A DNA stretch of 64,000 bases, taken from the NCBI GenBank assembly GCA_947561715.1, contig OX387197.1, positions 10,599,001 through 10,663,000 on the forward strand, read 5' to 3'. The DNA is from Ascidia mentula (lineage: Eukaryota > Chordata > Ascidiacea > Phlebobranchia > Ascidiidae). Numbering within the stretch: the stretch's first letter is position 1; every line of letters begins with the position of its first letter. Below the pieces are notes generated by a model. It was given only the letters and a program-made list of their open reading frames with translations, was not told the origin of the DNA and did no database searches. Below are positions 39,001-52,057 of this stretch, piece by piece. The translations under genes were made by a program, and so were the position numbers.

Positions 39001-42000
39001 TCGATAGGCGATACAAGTGATAACATTACTGGTGTGATCCATAATACTACGTGGATGTTTTTATAACCGGTATTGCGCATGGGACACAGTTAATGTTTTT
39101 GAAAGTTGGTAAACAAACAATGTAGTGAAGAAATTAGTCAGCTACAATCAGCAACAAACGGTTTTGTCACAACTGCATTGCGCAAAAGTTTAAGATCCGA
39201 ATAACATAAAACCTTTTGCTTTCCTACATTTAACACATCGCGTCACAAACCCTAAAAATGGCGTCAATGCAGAATAAATTTTTATAAATTGTAATTCCAA
39301 AACGATTGGAGACAGCAAGTAAGAAACATAAAAACGTTACGTCACATCCTGCGACGTTCAACTGTGTAACCTACAGCGAGGGGTGAGCAGACAGTAAAAG
39401 CAAAGACGGTAATCGCAAAGCAAACTTCGGCATGCACAAAGACCCGAATCAGTTCAAGCGTAAACGATACATCTCGGCGTGTTGTGACAGTTGGTTAGTC
39501 ATTGGATACTTATGGAGAGTTGGGAGTGTTTGCTGACAGCTTGTACGTTCCCCGCTCATAGACACTTGATGTAAGTTCAATAAAGTGTAGGACTGACAGA
39601 TGGATGGGGTGTTTCATCCAGAAGCAGTCTTTCAATGACAGAAGGTTTAGTTATCGGATAAAAAAAAGGCAAAACTTCTGTCAGTCAATACAGCACGTCA
39701 CGTTTACAAAGTGCAAATTCAATTAGGAAAGGGGATTATTAATTTTGAGTGACACGGGGTGAATGTGTCGCGGATCAATGTCAACCCGGAGCCAACATAG
39801 GAAGGATTTACCCTCTTACTTAGGGTTGTTTTTGTGATTGTAACAGTTGTTTTTCCACAGCACAAACTTTCGTCTTCCGCACTTCGACACGTATTAAAAA
39901 AATAGAAAAACAAAATCATAATTCAATAAATACGAAAGAAAAATATGTCTTATTTATAAAGAAACCTTACATTATCAGGTTGGTAACACACCAAAGCCTA
40001 CGACGTAATAACCAAACGTTGCGTCCCAGAGCGGTTTTGCGACGAATATCTCTTTTTGTGCTTTGTCACATTCAAGTGCCATTGAAACAACACCAACTGA
40101 CTGGGTTTGTCGCTGCCCTGTTTCTTTTCCTTCATTGTTTCGTTTTTCCCTGCTGACGCCAAGCGCTCTTCAAGCGGGGATTTCGAATTATTGACTAGGG
40201 GTCCTTGGAGTTGGCGATGAGGTTACGCGCGCGTGCCCGAAGCTCAACCGAGATGGCGCAGCGGCTAAAAGGAAATTAATCTAACTTCGAGGCGCTCTCC
40301 GACTGCAAAACGCGTCACGCATTGTTGCAATAGGCAGAGGCGTGTTATGTGTAAATGCACGAATTCGGGAAGATGAAATGTGAATTTAGAGAAAGGCTGT
40401 GCGCATCTATAGGTATGAAAAAATAACTTTTTCTAGAAAATGAAATACGTGATCCAAAATAAATTAGAAGATCCGTAAAGTTATTGCTTCTGTTTCGTTC
40501 CTAATATCAAACTAGTTTCAGTTGCGCACTTTCAGTAAACGTAAGTTCGAGGATTTGGTTAGTTTAAGAATATTGAAATAAAATTTACCGCACAAAAGTT
40601 GCCAAAAAGAAAACTGATCTTTTCTTTTGATTGAAGCGATTGGCAGCTTTTGCGTGGACGGAATGTGGTTATTAACACAGCAAAAGTTGTGTGGGAAGTA
40701 AGTTACCCTTAAAAGCCCTTCTCCTTTAATCCTCGTACAGTTTTAGTATTTACAGTGCCATGGTTGATTTCCAGGGGCACACTTTTAGTTCTTAGCTGCT
40801 CGTCGGGCCGAGATTGCAAGGTGGGGGAGTCGACATGATTTCCCCAAAAGGTTGCTGCGCTGTTGCTGAAAGCTGGTGTCAGCAGATGAGCAAGAAATGA
40901 AGACAGATCGGCTTATTATTACCAGAATGAATTTACTGTTGAAACAAAGCTGTCAACAGAAATTCTGTTACGTTCATGCAGAAACGCAAGTTGTAACTTA
41001 TTGGGCGGTTTGTTTAGAGTTTGTCAAGTATCAAATATCATTGGAATGCATCAGATATGCTTTGACGCTAGCTATAAACTTATTGTTTTAAAGTTGTCTG
41101 TTAAACATTATTGTATATTGTTAGGTGCCAATTTGTTGACCGACCTCAAGGCAACCAGTTTTTATACAAATTGATAACGGTGTTACTAACAGTGTATTGT
41201 GTGATTTTTTATGTGGCGTTATCAAAAGACAGTTCCCCAGACGTTAAGAGTTTCCCAGGGTTCGACAAACCAGGAAATGGTATAGTTAAATTAGTCGGTT
41301 CAAAAGTTCACTGAGCGATTTTAGCACCCTTTCCGAAAACTCACGTCGCGCTCTTTCAATGACTCTTGCAAAGGTCAACGCGGCAGATGAATGGCGAATA
41401 CGCCGCACTTCGCCCTCATATGCTTCGAACTATTGAAGGCCGTGCGTTGAAGCAGGTAGTTGAGGTTACAGGTAGTTGAGGTTACAATATCAGCCGCTCA
41501 GCGATGGATGTATGTATTGTAATGTTTATTGTGTTATTATGGTATGTTAAAACAAAGGCATAACTTTATTTAGGGTTAAAACTGCACTTGAAAGGCAAAT
41601 GCAGCTTGTAAGTGTGCAAAAGGGTGAGACACGCTACGGAAATAACGACATCCTCACCTAATCCGTTCTTGCAAATATCACGCAATTTCCGTTAGCTTTA
41701 GCCCTTGCATTATTAATCACGTTAACGTCCATGTCATGAGCATGACACGGCTTTTCACTTCATGATATGGCGATAATTGGTCGCAAAAATCCTTTTTATA
41801 TTTGTACGTGTTCGTGGATTTTAAATAGCCGATGCCGATGCGATTTAACTTAGACGCCAATCCATTCTCTAGAGGATAAACAACGAGGAATATTCGTAAC
41901 CAAGTAGCTTTAGAAATACGATATGACAACGCCCAGCACTCTAACAAAGCATTGATGAACAAAAACGAAACCCGACCGTTTCAATCTGCGCAACACGCGT

Positions 42001-44125
42001 ATATTGTCTTGTATAATTGTATGTCCAGTGAAGACTTAATTTGACGTAAAGCAGCGGTCGGTTCTCTGCGTGACACAAAAAGTTGGTGGTAATTTGAGAG
42101 GGCCTCGTGTATTGGGATGAGACGGAGGCGTCAATATACCTTTCATAACTAGCAGGCCTTCCTGTGCCGAACACGCAGATTATGCTTCAGAGGAGATTGC
42201 CAGGTTATGAGTGGAGACACTGTGTTTTGTGTCGCACGCTGTCAGAATGTAAAGTGATTTCCCTGACTCAGTTTGCAGGCAACAAACTTTTTCCTCTTTG
42301 CAACCCTTCGTGTGGTGCTGGGTTGTTGACTTGACTACTTTCTGTCACCTGCGGTCTGTTGCTAAATGCGACCTTGTCGTAGTTACCGCAGCCACTTGCG
42401 ACCTCCTTGTGTTTTGTCATGGTGTCGGCTGCGAACTGGGCGCAGCCTCAGACGGACTAATGTTTTTTTTTTGCTTCGTGTTTGAGACAGATTTCAGTTG
42501 AGCTAACAATTGACATTCTTGTTTGTCGTCAAAAGCGATTCGCCGTAAATTGGCAAGAAGAAGTGGTTTTGTGTGGGACATATAAAGGGGACATGAAACG
42601 AACGCGGTCACTAATGGAAACGCAAGGGTAAAACAGCAAGCACTTGCTGGTCGGTTATTTATTTGCTTGCCTGATTTGTTTACCTTTTTTAAAGTATCTT
42701 CACCAAAGTTAACGCAGTCGAAACGTTAAAACCAACCAGGACAGGTGAAAATGTTGATTGGAAAATGTGCTGTGAGACGGCATTGTGTCTGGGCAGGGAG
42801 CTTCGCAATTGTTTATTTGTCTGTTAGTTTTTAAGTTTCCACGGATGTATAGGAAACTCAGTTCGCCAAATATATACTGCCGCCGGTGTTGTCGCTTTTG
42901 ATTACATGTCAACATTTCAACGATCCAATCTCGCCGCCAACATCGCGGTGGAAAATCGTTGCCGCCGTAAATCGGCTGTCGATTGCTCGGGCTGATCTGG
43001 AAAAAATGTCGATCTGTTGTTTGTGTGGGTTGCGCCGCGGTGAATTGAAATAATTGGATTTGAAGCAAGTGTGACGGGGCGGATTGAGCGGGTAGTGAAC
43101 GCTAAGATACAGATTCCCCTGCTGCTACCAAAGTGTGGTAATACGCATGGCAAAAATTGAAAATGAACCCCCAACATTCCAGAAAGTCTGATTTGCATTT
43201 GTATAAGGTGTAACATCATGCCTCTGTTACTTCTATGCAAGCTATGCACGTTTGCAATAGTTTGTCACGTGTATAAAAATCTACTTTAAAAAACATCAAG
43301 TTGTTCACAATGAATAATGCTCGGGTCGCTCAGTGATATAGACAGTACAAAAAGTTGGTATTCGTGTTAATTTGTGTTTAAGGAACGTACCAACTATATG
43401 AGGGCTTTTTTTCTTTACTCGAACCAAGGAACAGGCATGTCTAAGCAGAATCCTGCGAGCTAATAAGAACGGGTTACCACAACGCGCTCGAACCTCAAGT
43501 CGGATTATAGGAAAACACCTGTGCAACATACTCACCTGATCGTCATCTCAGACTCGGCAATCCCATTGATAAATCGAAACGGGCGTTTTTTAGCGCCATA
43601 AAAAGACAAACCATGCATAAATTATGCGAAAGGTGTATAGTTTGACGTCGAAGGATGTATAAATATACTTCAAGTAAGACTTTTTACAGTGATAAAAGGG
43701 CAAGATATATGCGGGAATTATGTTACGTCAGTATAAGGGTATGCCAAAAGGTCTGCTGGTGGCATATTCACACAATTTATGTCACGTTATTTGATTGCAG
43801 AGATGTCCAGGCCACACATTTTTTCATGTTCTCTTGCTTTACAACTTTAGTTCGTACTTGCCGTGCAATCGGTATGTTCTCAGATGGCAAACATCTGAAT
43901 AAAATCCTCGACGTTCCGTAATCACATCATGCACGCTTCATATACTGATTATAAAGAGGAAAATTCTTATAGACCCTTAGCAGCCATTCATGGGCCGATA
44001 TTATTTAATTATTCATAACTCTATTTTGTGTTCAACTTAGTGGTGTGTATGTAAGCATAGGCTTGTGCTTTAAACATGGAAGGCGATACCTTCACATAAA
44101 GTGTTCGACGCCAAAATGCACACAC
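27012..44125. other. Long non-coding stretch upstream of the GPCR gene
   Basis: About 17 kb in which no open frame resembles a known protein or splices into a convincing multi-exon gene. The longest frame (38326-38844, minus) is compositionally random. The 3' UTR of the MARP gene lies at the left and the receptor promoter at the right. Small repeats include a MITE at 33672-33770 and a double AGGTAGTTGAGGTTAC near 41453-41486. Regulatory DNA or non-coding transcripts may be present but cannot be seen by eye. Confidence 0.5.
33666..33776. mobile_element. MITE with perfect 17-base terminal inverted repeats
   Basis: The element is 33672-33770 (99 bases). Its termini are CCATGGGCGTCCGCAGG and the exact complement. 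It is flanked on both sides by CAGCAG, a 6-base candidate target duplication. No coding capacity. Confidence 0.75.
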
Positions 44126-47100
44126 ATGGATTTCGGCTGGACACCACTCAGCATCAGCGGGAACAGCATGGAAATTTGCAACTTTGGGAACGTAAGCACT
44201 GTGGATAAGGCAGCAGCGAACGCAGAGGGGACAACCAACACCGTTTTCGTTGCAATCCTCACTTCTCTTCTGTCTCTTCTGATCGTGGTCGGCAACGGTC
44301 TCATAATCGTATCGGTTGCCTTGGTGAAAAAACTTCGACAGCCGGCAAATTATCTCATCGTATCGCTGGCGTTGAGCGATTTTCTGGTCGGTCTCGTGGT
44401 CCTGCCTCTGACCATCGTTTATGACATCGTAGGGGAATGGGTTTTTGGACCCATGATGTGCGATATCCACGTCAGCTTCGATGTCATCTGCTGCACAGCG
44501 AGCATCATGAACCTCTGCATGATAAGCATAGACAGGTAAGATCATATATTCTCCCAATGTTGCCATAAGCGATATGTGACCTAAGCTTTGATTTTGCAAA
44601 TAAATGTGGGTTTATCCGACCTGTCAGTCAGTTTATTTTCCGCGAAAAAAATCGTTAAATCGACATACTTTTGTGTAATACCAGTGGAATATAAAATTTA
44701 AATTAAAGAGATACCAAAGGTACCGAGTTTTTTTGTTTGTTGTTGAATAAAATACTAATCCACGCCACACAAATTTAAGTATGTTCAATTGTACTTCTTT
44801 TGTGTTTAATGTTCCCCAACACCTCCGTTTTGTAACGAAAAATGCGTTGTCATCAAAGGCTGCTGCCTACAGCACAATCGTGTCGGTAGCGCTTTTTAAC
44901 CGTACCACACCCTTCTTACAACAACTCTCCTATAAGAATAACTAAAACCGCACTTGAGTCCCTTCGCAGACCACTGTTAATCCATGCCTGAGACAACATA
45001 TCGCACTGACAAGGGCAAATGGCTGCGGCCGATGGGTTCTCACTGGGATTTGGTTGTTCCGCCTTCAAACCCCAGATCGCATCCGCACAAAGCGAGCGAT
45101 GATAGACAGACATTGCGCTCCGCAAACCAAACTCGAGTTAAAATTCGTTTTGGTCGTTTGGTCTGAAGATCCGTACTGCAAACAAACTTTTCCCTTTGTG
45201 ACGTGGTCTTATCCTCCTGACGCTGCAATGAGCACGCCACACATTTATTCACTACAGGGATTATTAAATACTTCCAGGGCATAGCGTTGTCTGTGAACTT
45301 TAGGGTTTATCGATTGTATTTGCATTGGCGAAAAAGATATGTTGATCTCCCAACACTACATGTTGTAGCAACAGTTGTTTTAAGCACGGTTATTATTCAG
45401 TCAGTGGATTATCTCCTGCCGGAAAATGATCAGCTGAAATATACAAGCTAGCAGTATATACAATAGAATACCACAACCCACCAAATTTGTTGATTATTCC
45501 AAAGGTCGTTTAAACATAATAAAAGCCTGGAAAACAGATTAATACAGATTGCTTGACCCTTGTGTCCACCCGTTTGTAGACGTTTTTCTTTGTTATATAT
45601 ACATAATGAGTTTAGATTAGAAACAATTAATTATAACTAAATTTAAATGCAAATGACCCATAATGATCACTGATTGCACAAGTTGTACCTATGTGCCCTG
45701 ATAGGTCAAGCGGGTTTACATTGTCTTCAGTTCACCGATAAAAATCAATAAAAATATAGTGTCTACCTAGTAATTAATAATGATGGCCTTTTCAGGTACC
45801 TTATGATCACAAAACCGATGACGTATCCCAAAAAGCGTACGGGCAAGCTCATGTTGCTCCTTATCGCCACCGCGTGGATTATTTCCGGTCTAATCATCAT
45901 TCCAGCCCTGTTCGGGTTCACTGAAAATGTGAAAGACGGTATGTTGGATTTGCTTCGCTTCACTCGATTCTATGTGACAAGTGAAACGGCACACACGCCT
46001 TTTATTATTGATTCCCGTGCAGAACCGGGATGGATTCCGCTGAAACCGAAGGCCATCGTGCAAGAAAGTAAACCGGCCGGGATCGCGGGGGCCAATATGT
46101 CTGCCTGGCGGAACGAGCATTCAGCACAATATTTACTTGACGGAGACAGGAACTCGTACTGGAATCCCAACGCCGGTTCGAAGTAAGTTTGACGTCACAA
46201 AATGTAAGTTAAACGCCAAATGAAAGTGACATATATAGAATCCATTAAACGAAAGTTGTCTCATCTCACAATTATAACAAACAAAACACAATCTTCATGA
46301 ATGCGGGTAATAATTTTATAACGTTGTAAATTCTTACTGCCATCCTACAGTAATGACAATAAATTTGTCAATTGTTTGTTGCATATTTAATTGTACAAAA
46401 CTTTTCGTTGCAGTCTGTTAGCAACTCGCGATATGTACTTCGTACTGGACCTCGGACAAACTTACCGCCTTTCAACCGTCGCAGTCATCAATTCAGGGAA
46501 TGTAAAGCACGACATTCGACAACTTGGAATACAGGTGAGCTGAAATGCAATGTAAACGGCTGATGTTCAGAAACCCAAACGACGGGTAATACCCCGTTTC
46601 GTCACAGTGCAGATTCTATCTTCTATCTTGAAGGTAAAAGGCGTATTTTAAACAATGCATTGCGGTTAGGAAATTTAGGTTAAGTACAGAATGATCTTTG
46701 GTGCTGTATAGTATTCAGTCTAAAACCGCGATTAAAATGTGCTGTAGTGTTCCCGGATTTTGACGTTGAAAGAAAATAATCCTTTTCCCTTTGATTTATT
46801 GCGCCGAAAAGTAACAATTTATTCCATCCATATCTTTTTCGCTTTGTTTGGATGGTATTTAAGGTTGTGGATTTCCGCATGACAAGGGTTATGTCGAAGT
46901 TTTTTAAACTTTTTGTGTAGAAATATTTTTTGGTTTAAACTGATCATATTTAGGAATATGTTTGCAAAACACCTGGAATTTGGGAAACCTTACAGAAAGT
47001 AACGTTAACGGAAGGAACAGAAGAAAGGCAGGAAACTGCACTTAACGACCTGCATTTAAAAGTGTTACGGTAAGAGCAGAAAAAAAGTAGTAGTGTCAAA

Positions 47101-49674
47101 AGTACAATGTTGTGTTCAGATTCGAAAAAAATGCCTTTGAAAAACAATTGAGCTTCACATGCATTTTTTGCTAAATTTCAAAAAGTAAATCTGTTTACCC
47201 CGAAAAAAATCATAGGCATTGCACAAGTTCACCTTAAGTTTGCAAATTCTAACACATGCCGAATTATCGCGCAGCGTCAATATAACGAAAACGTACAACA
47301 ACAGTGTTCAACCAATCATGAGGGAATTTGGTGTTTTCGGCGAGAAAGCTCGCGGTAGGTTTCTGCATTCGTTTGTTTTCAACGTGTAGAAATTTTTCTT
47401 GTTTCATGTTGCCCGCAATTTCCTTCATCAGCGTAAGCATCGTCAGACATTTAACACAGATTAATGCGCTTTGCAGGAAAGACTTGTTTGATCAGCCAAG
47501 AGGTGTGGTTCACAATTTACTCTACAGTTGGGGCGTTTTATCTCCCGCTCTGCGTCATGCTCTGCATGTACTGGAAAATTTACTTGGAAGCTTCCAGGTT
47601 CAACCGCAGACACCAGCTGCGTTCTGCAAACTTTGGCGGTTCTCAGGTGTGTTGCGATTTCTATGCGTCTAACTGCTTTCGGCGTGTGTACCATACTAAT
47701 TGGTCGCTTAAAACCACAGTGTGGCGCTAAAGATCAGACTTTTACGATGTTGCATTTCGTGTTACAGTTAAAGCAATAAATAATTTTCAAACGCTCCACC
47801 CGACAGGAATGGAGTGGAACACCTCTTGCGACACCCGACGCCATTACAGCGCACAGATCACGTGACACGTCGCGCATTATCGTCGGCAACAACAACTACT
47901 CGATGACGAGTCGGAAGATGTTGTGCGCGCGCATCTCCGAAGGCTACGACACCAACTCGGAGGAGAACTTGATTGCGCCCTCCAGTGCTCGCAATACCCA
48001 TGCTGGGTCTACCGACCTAACTGTGGTCGTAACTCCAGCATTTGACAGCGACAGGAGCGACAATGTGTTCGAAGATGACACCCTGTCGTCCGAATGCGAC
48101 TTCCTATCCGGTGACAAAGCACTCAAGCGTGACGACGCATCTGACGTCACCGCCGAGTCGGATTGTGCAAGTCGTCACGGCGCAACGAGAAACGAGTTCC
48201 AATTTTCTAACGGTGACGTCGTTAAGAAAGTAAATGGTTACCACGTGGCAATGGAAGCGTCCCCGCGGGCGCGACAAAGGGCAATGTCGGCATCTAACTA
48301 CGACGGGTTGTCGGCAATAAGCTTAGGACCGACATCCGCTTCGATGTTGTCGTCACGCGCCGAGTCGACCGGCAATGGACTTGACAACGCGGGCTGCCGG
48401 TACACAAATACGTCACGAAGCATCGCATCCGAGCATTTAGGTCTACAGTATACGTCCCAGGATAACGGCATTGCGAACGGCGGAAAATCCCGCGGTGGGC
48501 TTTATGTAAACGGTTCCAGCGATCTTTTTACCGGCCGGTCGCGAACGTTGTACACGCGGACGAGCACTTTAAGCTTAGCGAAAGCACAGGAACAATCAAC
48601 AACTCAACCTTCGACAATAAGTAAACCGCGACATTCCATTTTCTCGGGTTCATCAGCATTTTGTACACGACCGCCGTTTCGGCGGTTGTCGACGACGCCC
48701 CCGTCAACGAGGCACGGATGCATGAAGACCGGCGTTCAGACAGGAAAAGGAGGCAGCGAACTGCCACGACTTTCAAGAAGAAGGTAAGATTTATTTTTTA
48801 GTGAAGATTTGGTCAAACTTCTTGTCATAATGTGACGCAAGTGATTCAATGAGATTTGCGAATCTGCTTCTTTTCCTGTGCGGTTATTGTGTTTACTCTT
48901 TCCATGTATACCAACATAAGCATAAATGGATTAACTGGGTTGGACATTCCCAGCGTAAGCCTTTTTAGTATAGTGAGCTTGATATGTTAAATGTTGTTGC
49001 GCGAAAAACGCCTAACTATTTTCTTTGCAGATCAACAGTGTTTCATCAGATACGGCGAAGAGTATCTCTGGCGACATCGCGCGACCGAATGAGAAACGTA
49101 AAAGCCACTCGTACTCTGGGCATAATAGTTGGCGCCTTTACGTTCTGCTGGTTGCCTTTTTTCATCGTCACCATACTGAGACCCCTCGTTTGCACTAACC
49201 CGGAATCGCAAAATTGCATTTCTTTATGGCTGGTAAGACTTTTAAAGTAACTTTACAAGGCCAATACTTAACAAATGCTTTTGACAAGAATATAGCCTTC
49301 CCATTTCTTTCATTGTGGGGAAAAAGGAAATGTGGTATAATTGTGCCCTTGAATATACTTTGTAAGGTTTCGCTCAGGCCACTATATCATGCTTTCAGCA
49401 AACAAATTCCACAGGATAACTCTAATCAGATTTGTCTTGTTTATTAAAGGTGCGTTTAGTGCTTTGGCTGGGATATCTTAACAGCGCCCTCAACCCGGTA
49501 ATTTACATCGGTTTCTCGCCGGATCTCCGTGAAACTTTCCGTCTGTTGATTTGCTGCAAATGTACCAACGTGGATCGTCGCCTTGCTCAAGCCGAGCTGA
49601 GACAAGCTTACTCGCGCGAACGAAGAGAATCTTCTGCAAGCAGGACGTACACCCCCGCCGAAAGTATCATGTGA
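44126..49674 (+). CDS. HTR7: 5-HT7-type serotonin receptor (class A GPCR) with optional ECL2 insert
   Basis: Core exons: 44126-44535, 45796-45938, 47477-47646, 47807-48783, 49031-49232 and 49450-49674, giving 708 residues. A longer form adds 45939-46182, 46414-46534, 46954-47069 and 47275-47354 (187 residues, listed separately) for 895 residues. Diagnostic features are an N-terminal NVS sequon, TM2 [11 protein letters not shown]3 ending [16 protein letters not shown] (the DRY motif), ECL2 TCLISQ, TM6 [11 protein letters not shown] and TM7 NPVIY. The ECL2, TM6 and post-TM7 (NVDRRL) sequences fit 5-HT7 better than 5-HT1. Vertebrate 5-HT7 couples to Gs. Intracellular loop 3 is very long, Ser/Thr-rich and mostly one exon. 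The start is the first in-frame ATG; Met at 44168 is an alternative. Confidence 0.9.
45939..47354 (+). other. Discoidin (F5/8C)-like exon cassette between TM4 and TM5
   Basis: The TM4 exon can end at GACG/GTATGT (45938) or read on in frame to 46182. Three further exons (46414-46534, 46954-47069, 47275-47354) join in phase, then return in phase 1 to the TM5 exon at 47477. The cassette is 561 bases, 187 codons, with no stop. [32 protein letters not shown] and the closing [10 protein letters not shown]...MREFGVFG follow the pattern of a galactose-binding/discoidin fold. Three N-glycosylation sequons (NMS, NIT, NNS) suit an extracellular position. Only one Cys is present, so the usual domain-closing disulphide is absent. 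Confidence 0.75.
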
Positions 49675-50961
49675 CTGCCAACACTGTGAACAACATTTTG
49701 TCTATTTGGTTTGTGGTGTGGCTCCCCTATGGTTGTTTAAATCGTTCTTTTTTTCCTTTAGTTGAAGCGTTTAACTTCGAGTCTTGCAATAAAGTTCAGA
49801 TACTTCATATGCTGCTGTGTTCTTTAGGCTATAAGCGTATCGAAATGGTTTGTAATTTGAGTTTGTAAATAGAAAAAGCAAGTTAGTATTCAAAATTGTC
49901 TACAATTATGAAAACAATATTGATGAAATTCGTCAGGGCTCCAGGGTAAGAGGTTGCAAAATGAAAAGGTTTGACCTTACATTCCGAGTGTAGGCTAACT
50001 AGTGAACTATTTTAAAAGAAAGATATATGAACGTGGTTTCCCATGAGGTTTATTAATTAAACAGGTTCCATGGCCTTTGTGTTGCGCTGTAATCAAAGCT
50101 ATTTTTTTTAAATGACAATAAACGAAACATTAAAGTCAGCTATATAGGTCGCAAAAAATGAAGGTAATAAGATTGATAAAATAAACGGATAAGTTTTAGA
50201 TAGTTTTAAAGGGTCTGCATGGACGAAAACCCGACATCAAGCTTCCGACACCATGTTGGCAGCGGGTCCCGACACCGCATGGTCTGTTCTTGGAGCGAAA
50301 TTCGGTCTGAGACCAAAACAGAGATCTGGGACCGAACACCGTGATCTGTGCTGGTCGATGAGACCAAAAGCCATGATCTGAGAAATCACAAGGTGATCTG
50401 TTAGAACGAAAACCATGATCTGTTTATTTGTGGGAAGAGTCGAAAATATATAGGGATACATCAAAGACGAGGCAGAAACAAAGATGTAACAGCTGCGATT
50501 ACGCAACAAAGGAGAATTAGAAGAAGTAGCGCAAGTTGAAAGGCGTCAGAAAGTTTGGATGGCGTCAGAAAGTTTGGATGTAAATGTAAAAGTGTAGAAA
50601 GCGGTTTCAAGAAATCAAGTTTAAACAAAATATTGAGAATGACAGGCCGAATTCCGTACAGTTTAAATCTAAATTCTAAAGATACCCAAAAAGAAAACAG
50701 CTGAAACTTTTTAATTCGTGTTGAGCAATGAAAAGACAACATCCACCTTTCTCAAGTTGCAGTGGATTCATTAAAAAAATATGGAACATAGTTTTTTGGG
50801 AAAACTTCTATTGTTGCTTAACCATGTGTGACGTGGGATTCCCCTAAAACCTATCTTTCTCTTTACGGATGATTGAAGATGGCTGATGCAGCAATTTTTA
50901 TCTGAAAACGACAATTGAATGGGGGTCCTTGTCACACTGACAGAAAGTTTTATATCGTGCA
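49675..50961. other. Intergenic, with degenerate short repeats
   Basis: No gene is seen. At 50230-50430 the phrases GAGACCAAAA and CATGATCTG recur irregularly, a decayed tandem repeat. At 50542-50579 GCGTCAGAAAGTTTGGATG occurs twice in tandem. Confidence 0.6.
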
Positions 50962-51494
50962 ATGACCAACAAGTTTGAGATATCATTAGTTGCTGGTGGA
51001 GCTACAATATGTGCGATCGGTTTTATTTACCGTAAATACCAGCAATGGAATGAAGAAGATGACGACGACTTTATTCCAAAGGTTATATTTGCGAATGTTC
51101 AGACATAAAAAATTATTGCTTTTTAGTGTCAACAACAGTCTAATAGTTTAAATGTTGTTAAAATGCATGTTGGTATCTTTGAAACTGCTGATATATGTCG
51201 ACTTTCAATAATATGTGGTAATTATTGCAGGGGACAGTCTTTCCTGATGATGAAGATGTCATTTTTCCTGAAGAATTAGAGTTACTAGATGCTCCATTTG
51301 TTCCTAAACCCAAATGGTACCACTTTATTACAAAGTACTTTGAAAAGGAGAAACCTCCTATTGAAAGAAGCATGCTCCAGTTGCATATTATCACTATGTC
51401 ATACCTTCACAAATTTAAGCCAGATCAAATGCCAAGTGGCCACATTCCGGTGGAAAAAGAGACTTTTAATGATGCAAAGGCCAACATCTCCTAG
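50962..51494 (+). CDS. Small single-pass membrane protein, unrecognised
   Basis: Two exons (50962-51081 and 51231-51494) in phase 0 give 127 residues. An N-terminal hydrophobic segment (residues about 7-22, LVAGGATICAIGFIYRKY) is followed by an acidic stretch (NEEDDDDF) and a soluble C-terminal part with KPKWYHFITKYFEKEKPP. A short N-terminal anchor followed by positive residues would suit an outer mitochondrial or ER membrane protein; this is inference. I do not recognise a family. The donor at 51081 (AAG/GTTATA) is acceptable and the acceptor ATTATTGCAG is good. Confidence 0.65.
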
Positions 51495-52057
51495 CAGTTG
51501 CTTAATGGGTTTCACAGTCAGCTTGTATTCGCAATTTTGTTACATTTTATTTATCATAACTGCACTATAATTTGGAAAACATGTCTCAGCTTTTCTATTC
51601 CACAGACTTATTTTGTTTTATAATTTTTTGTACTTACATTGATTTCCAGATTTGTTCACATATTACAGACTTTAACAACTTTATTTATGGCGACAACATT
51701 TGACAGTTTTAAAAACAATGGCAAGCATTGAAAGTTGCAACTATTTAGCAAGCTTTAAATGCATTATTGCATCAAACACCAAGTGTAACGCCAAATTCGA
51801 TAGCAGCTCGAGGATCATAGGTAACAGCCTGGCCAACAATTTTGCAAGTAAATTTGAAACCAATGACAAGTTTGTTGGTAGAAAAGTAAACAGTGGCACT
51901 CAAGTTGGCTGACAACCCACTTTCATTCACCAGGGCTCAGCTGAAACTGAATTGAAACAACCCAAACCTTTTAAATGTTTTTAGATGCAGCTATAAGCTC
52001 CTTAACAGACCTAAAGCATGTACACAGTGGTACACTATTTCGTAGCCACAAAGATAG
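51495..52057. other. Spacer between convergent genes, with an unexplained minus-strand frame
   Basis: It should hold the 3' UTRs of both neighbours. On the minus strand, about 51945 down to a stop at 51772, a frame of about 54 codons has alternating polar and hydrophobic residues (ATVYFSTNKLVIGFKF, YDPRAAIEFGVTLGV), like beta-barrel strands. No start or partner exon was found; it may be a gene fragment or chance. Confidence 0.3.

Noticed and set aside
44021..44599. 192-codon minus-strand open frame
   Set aside because: Antisense shadow of the first receptor exon, which has clear GPCR motifs on the plus strand.
45939..47354. Independent nested gene encoding the discoidin-like domain
   Set aside because: It has no signal peptide and no stop of its own, and every junction is in phase with the receptor; an alternative receptor cassette is simpler. 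Not fully excluded.
47464..47730. Second reading frame across the TM5 exon
   Set aside because: It is out of frame with the TM5 sequence and produces no recognisable protein; it arises only if the fourth cassette exon is skipped.
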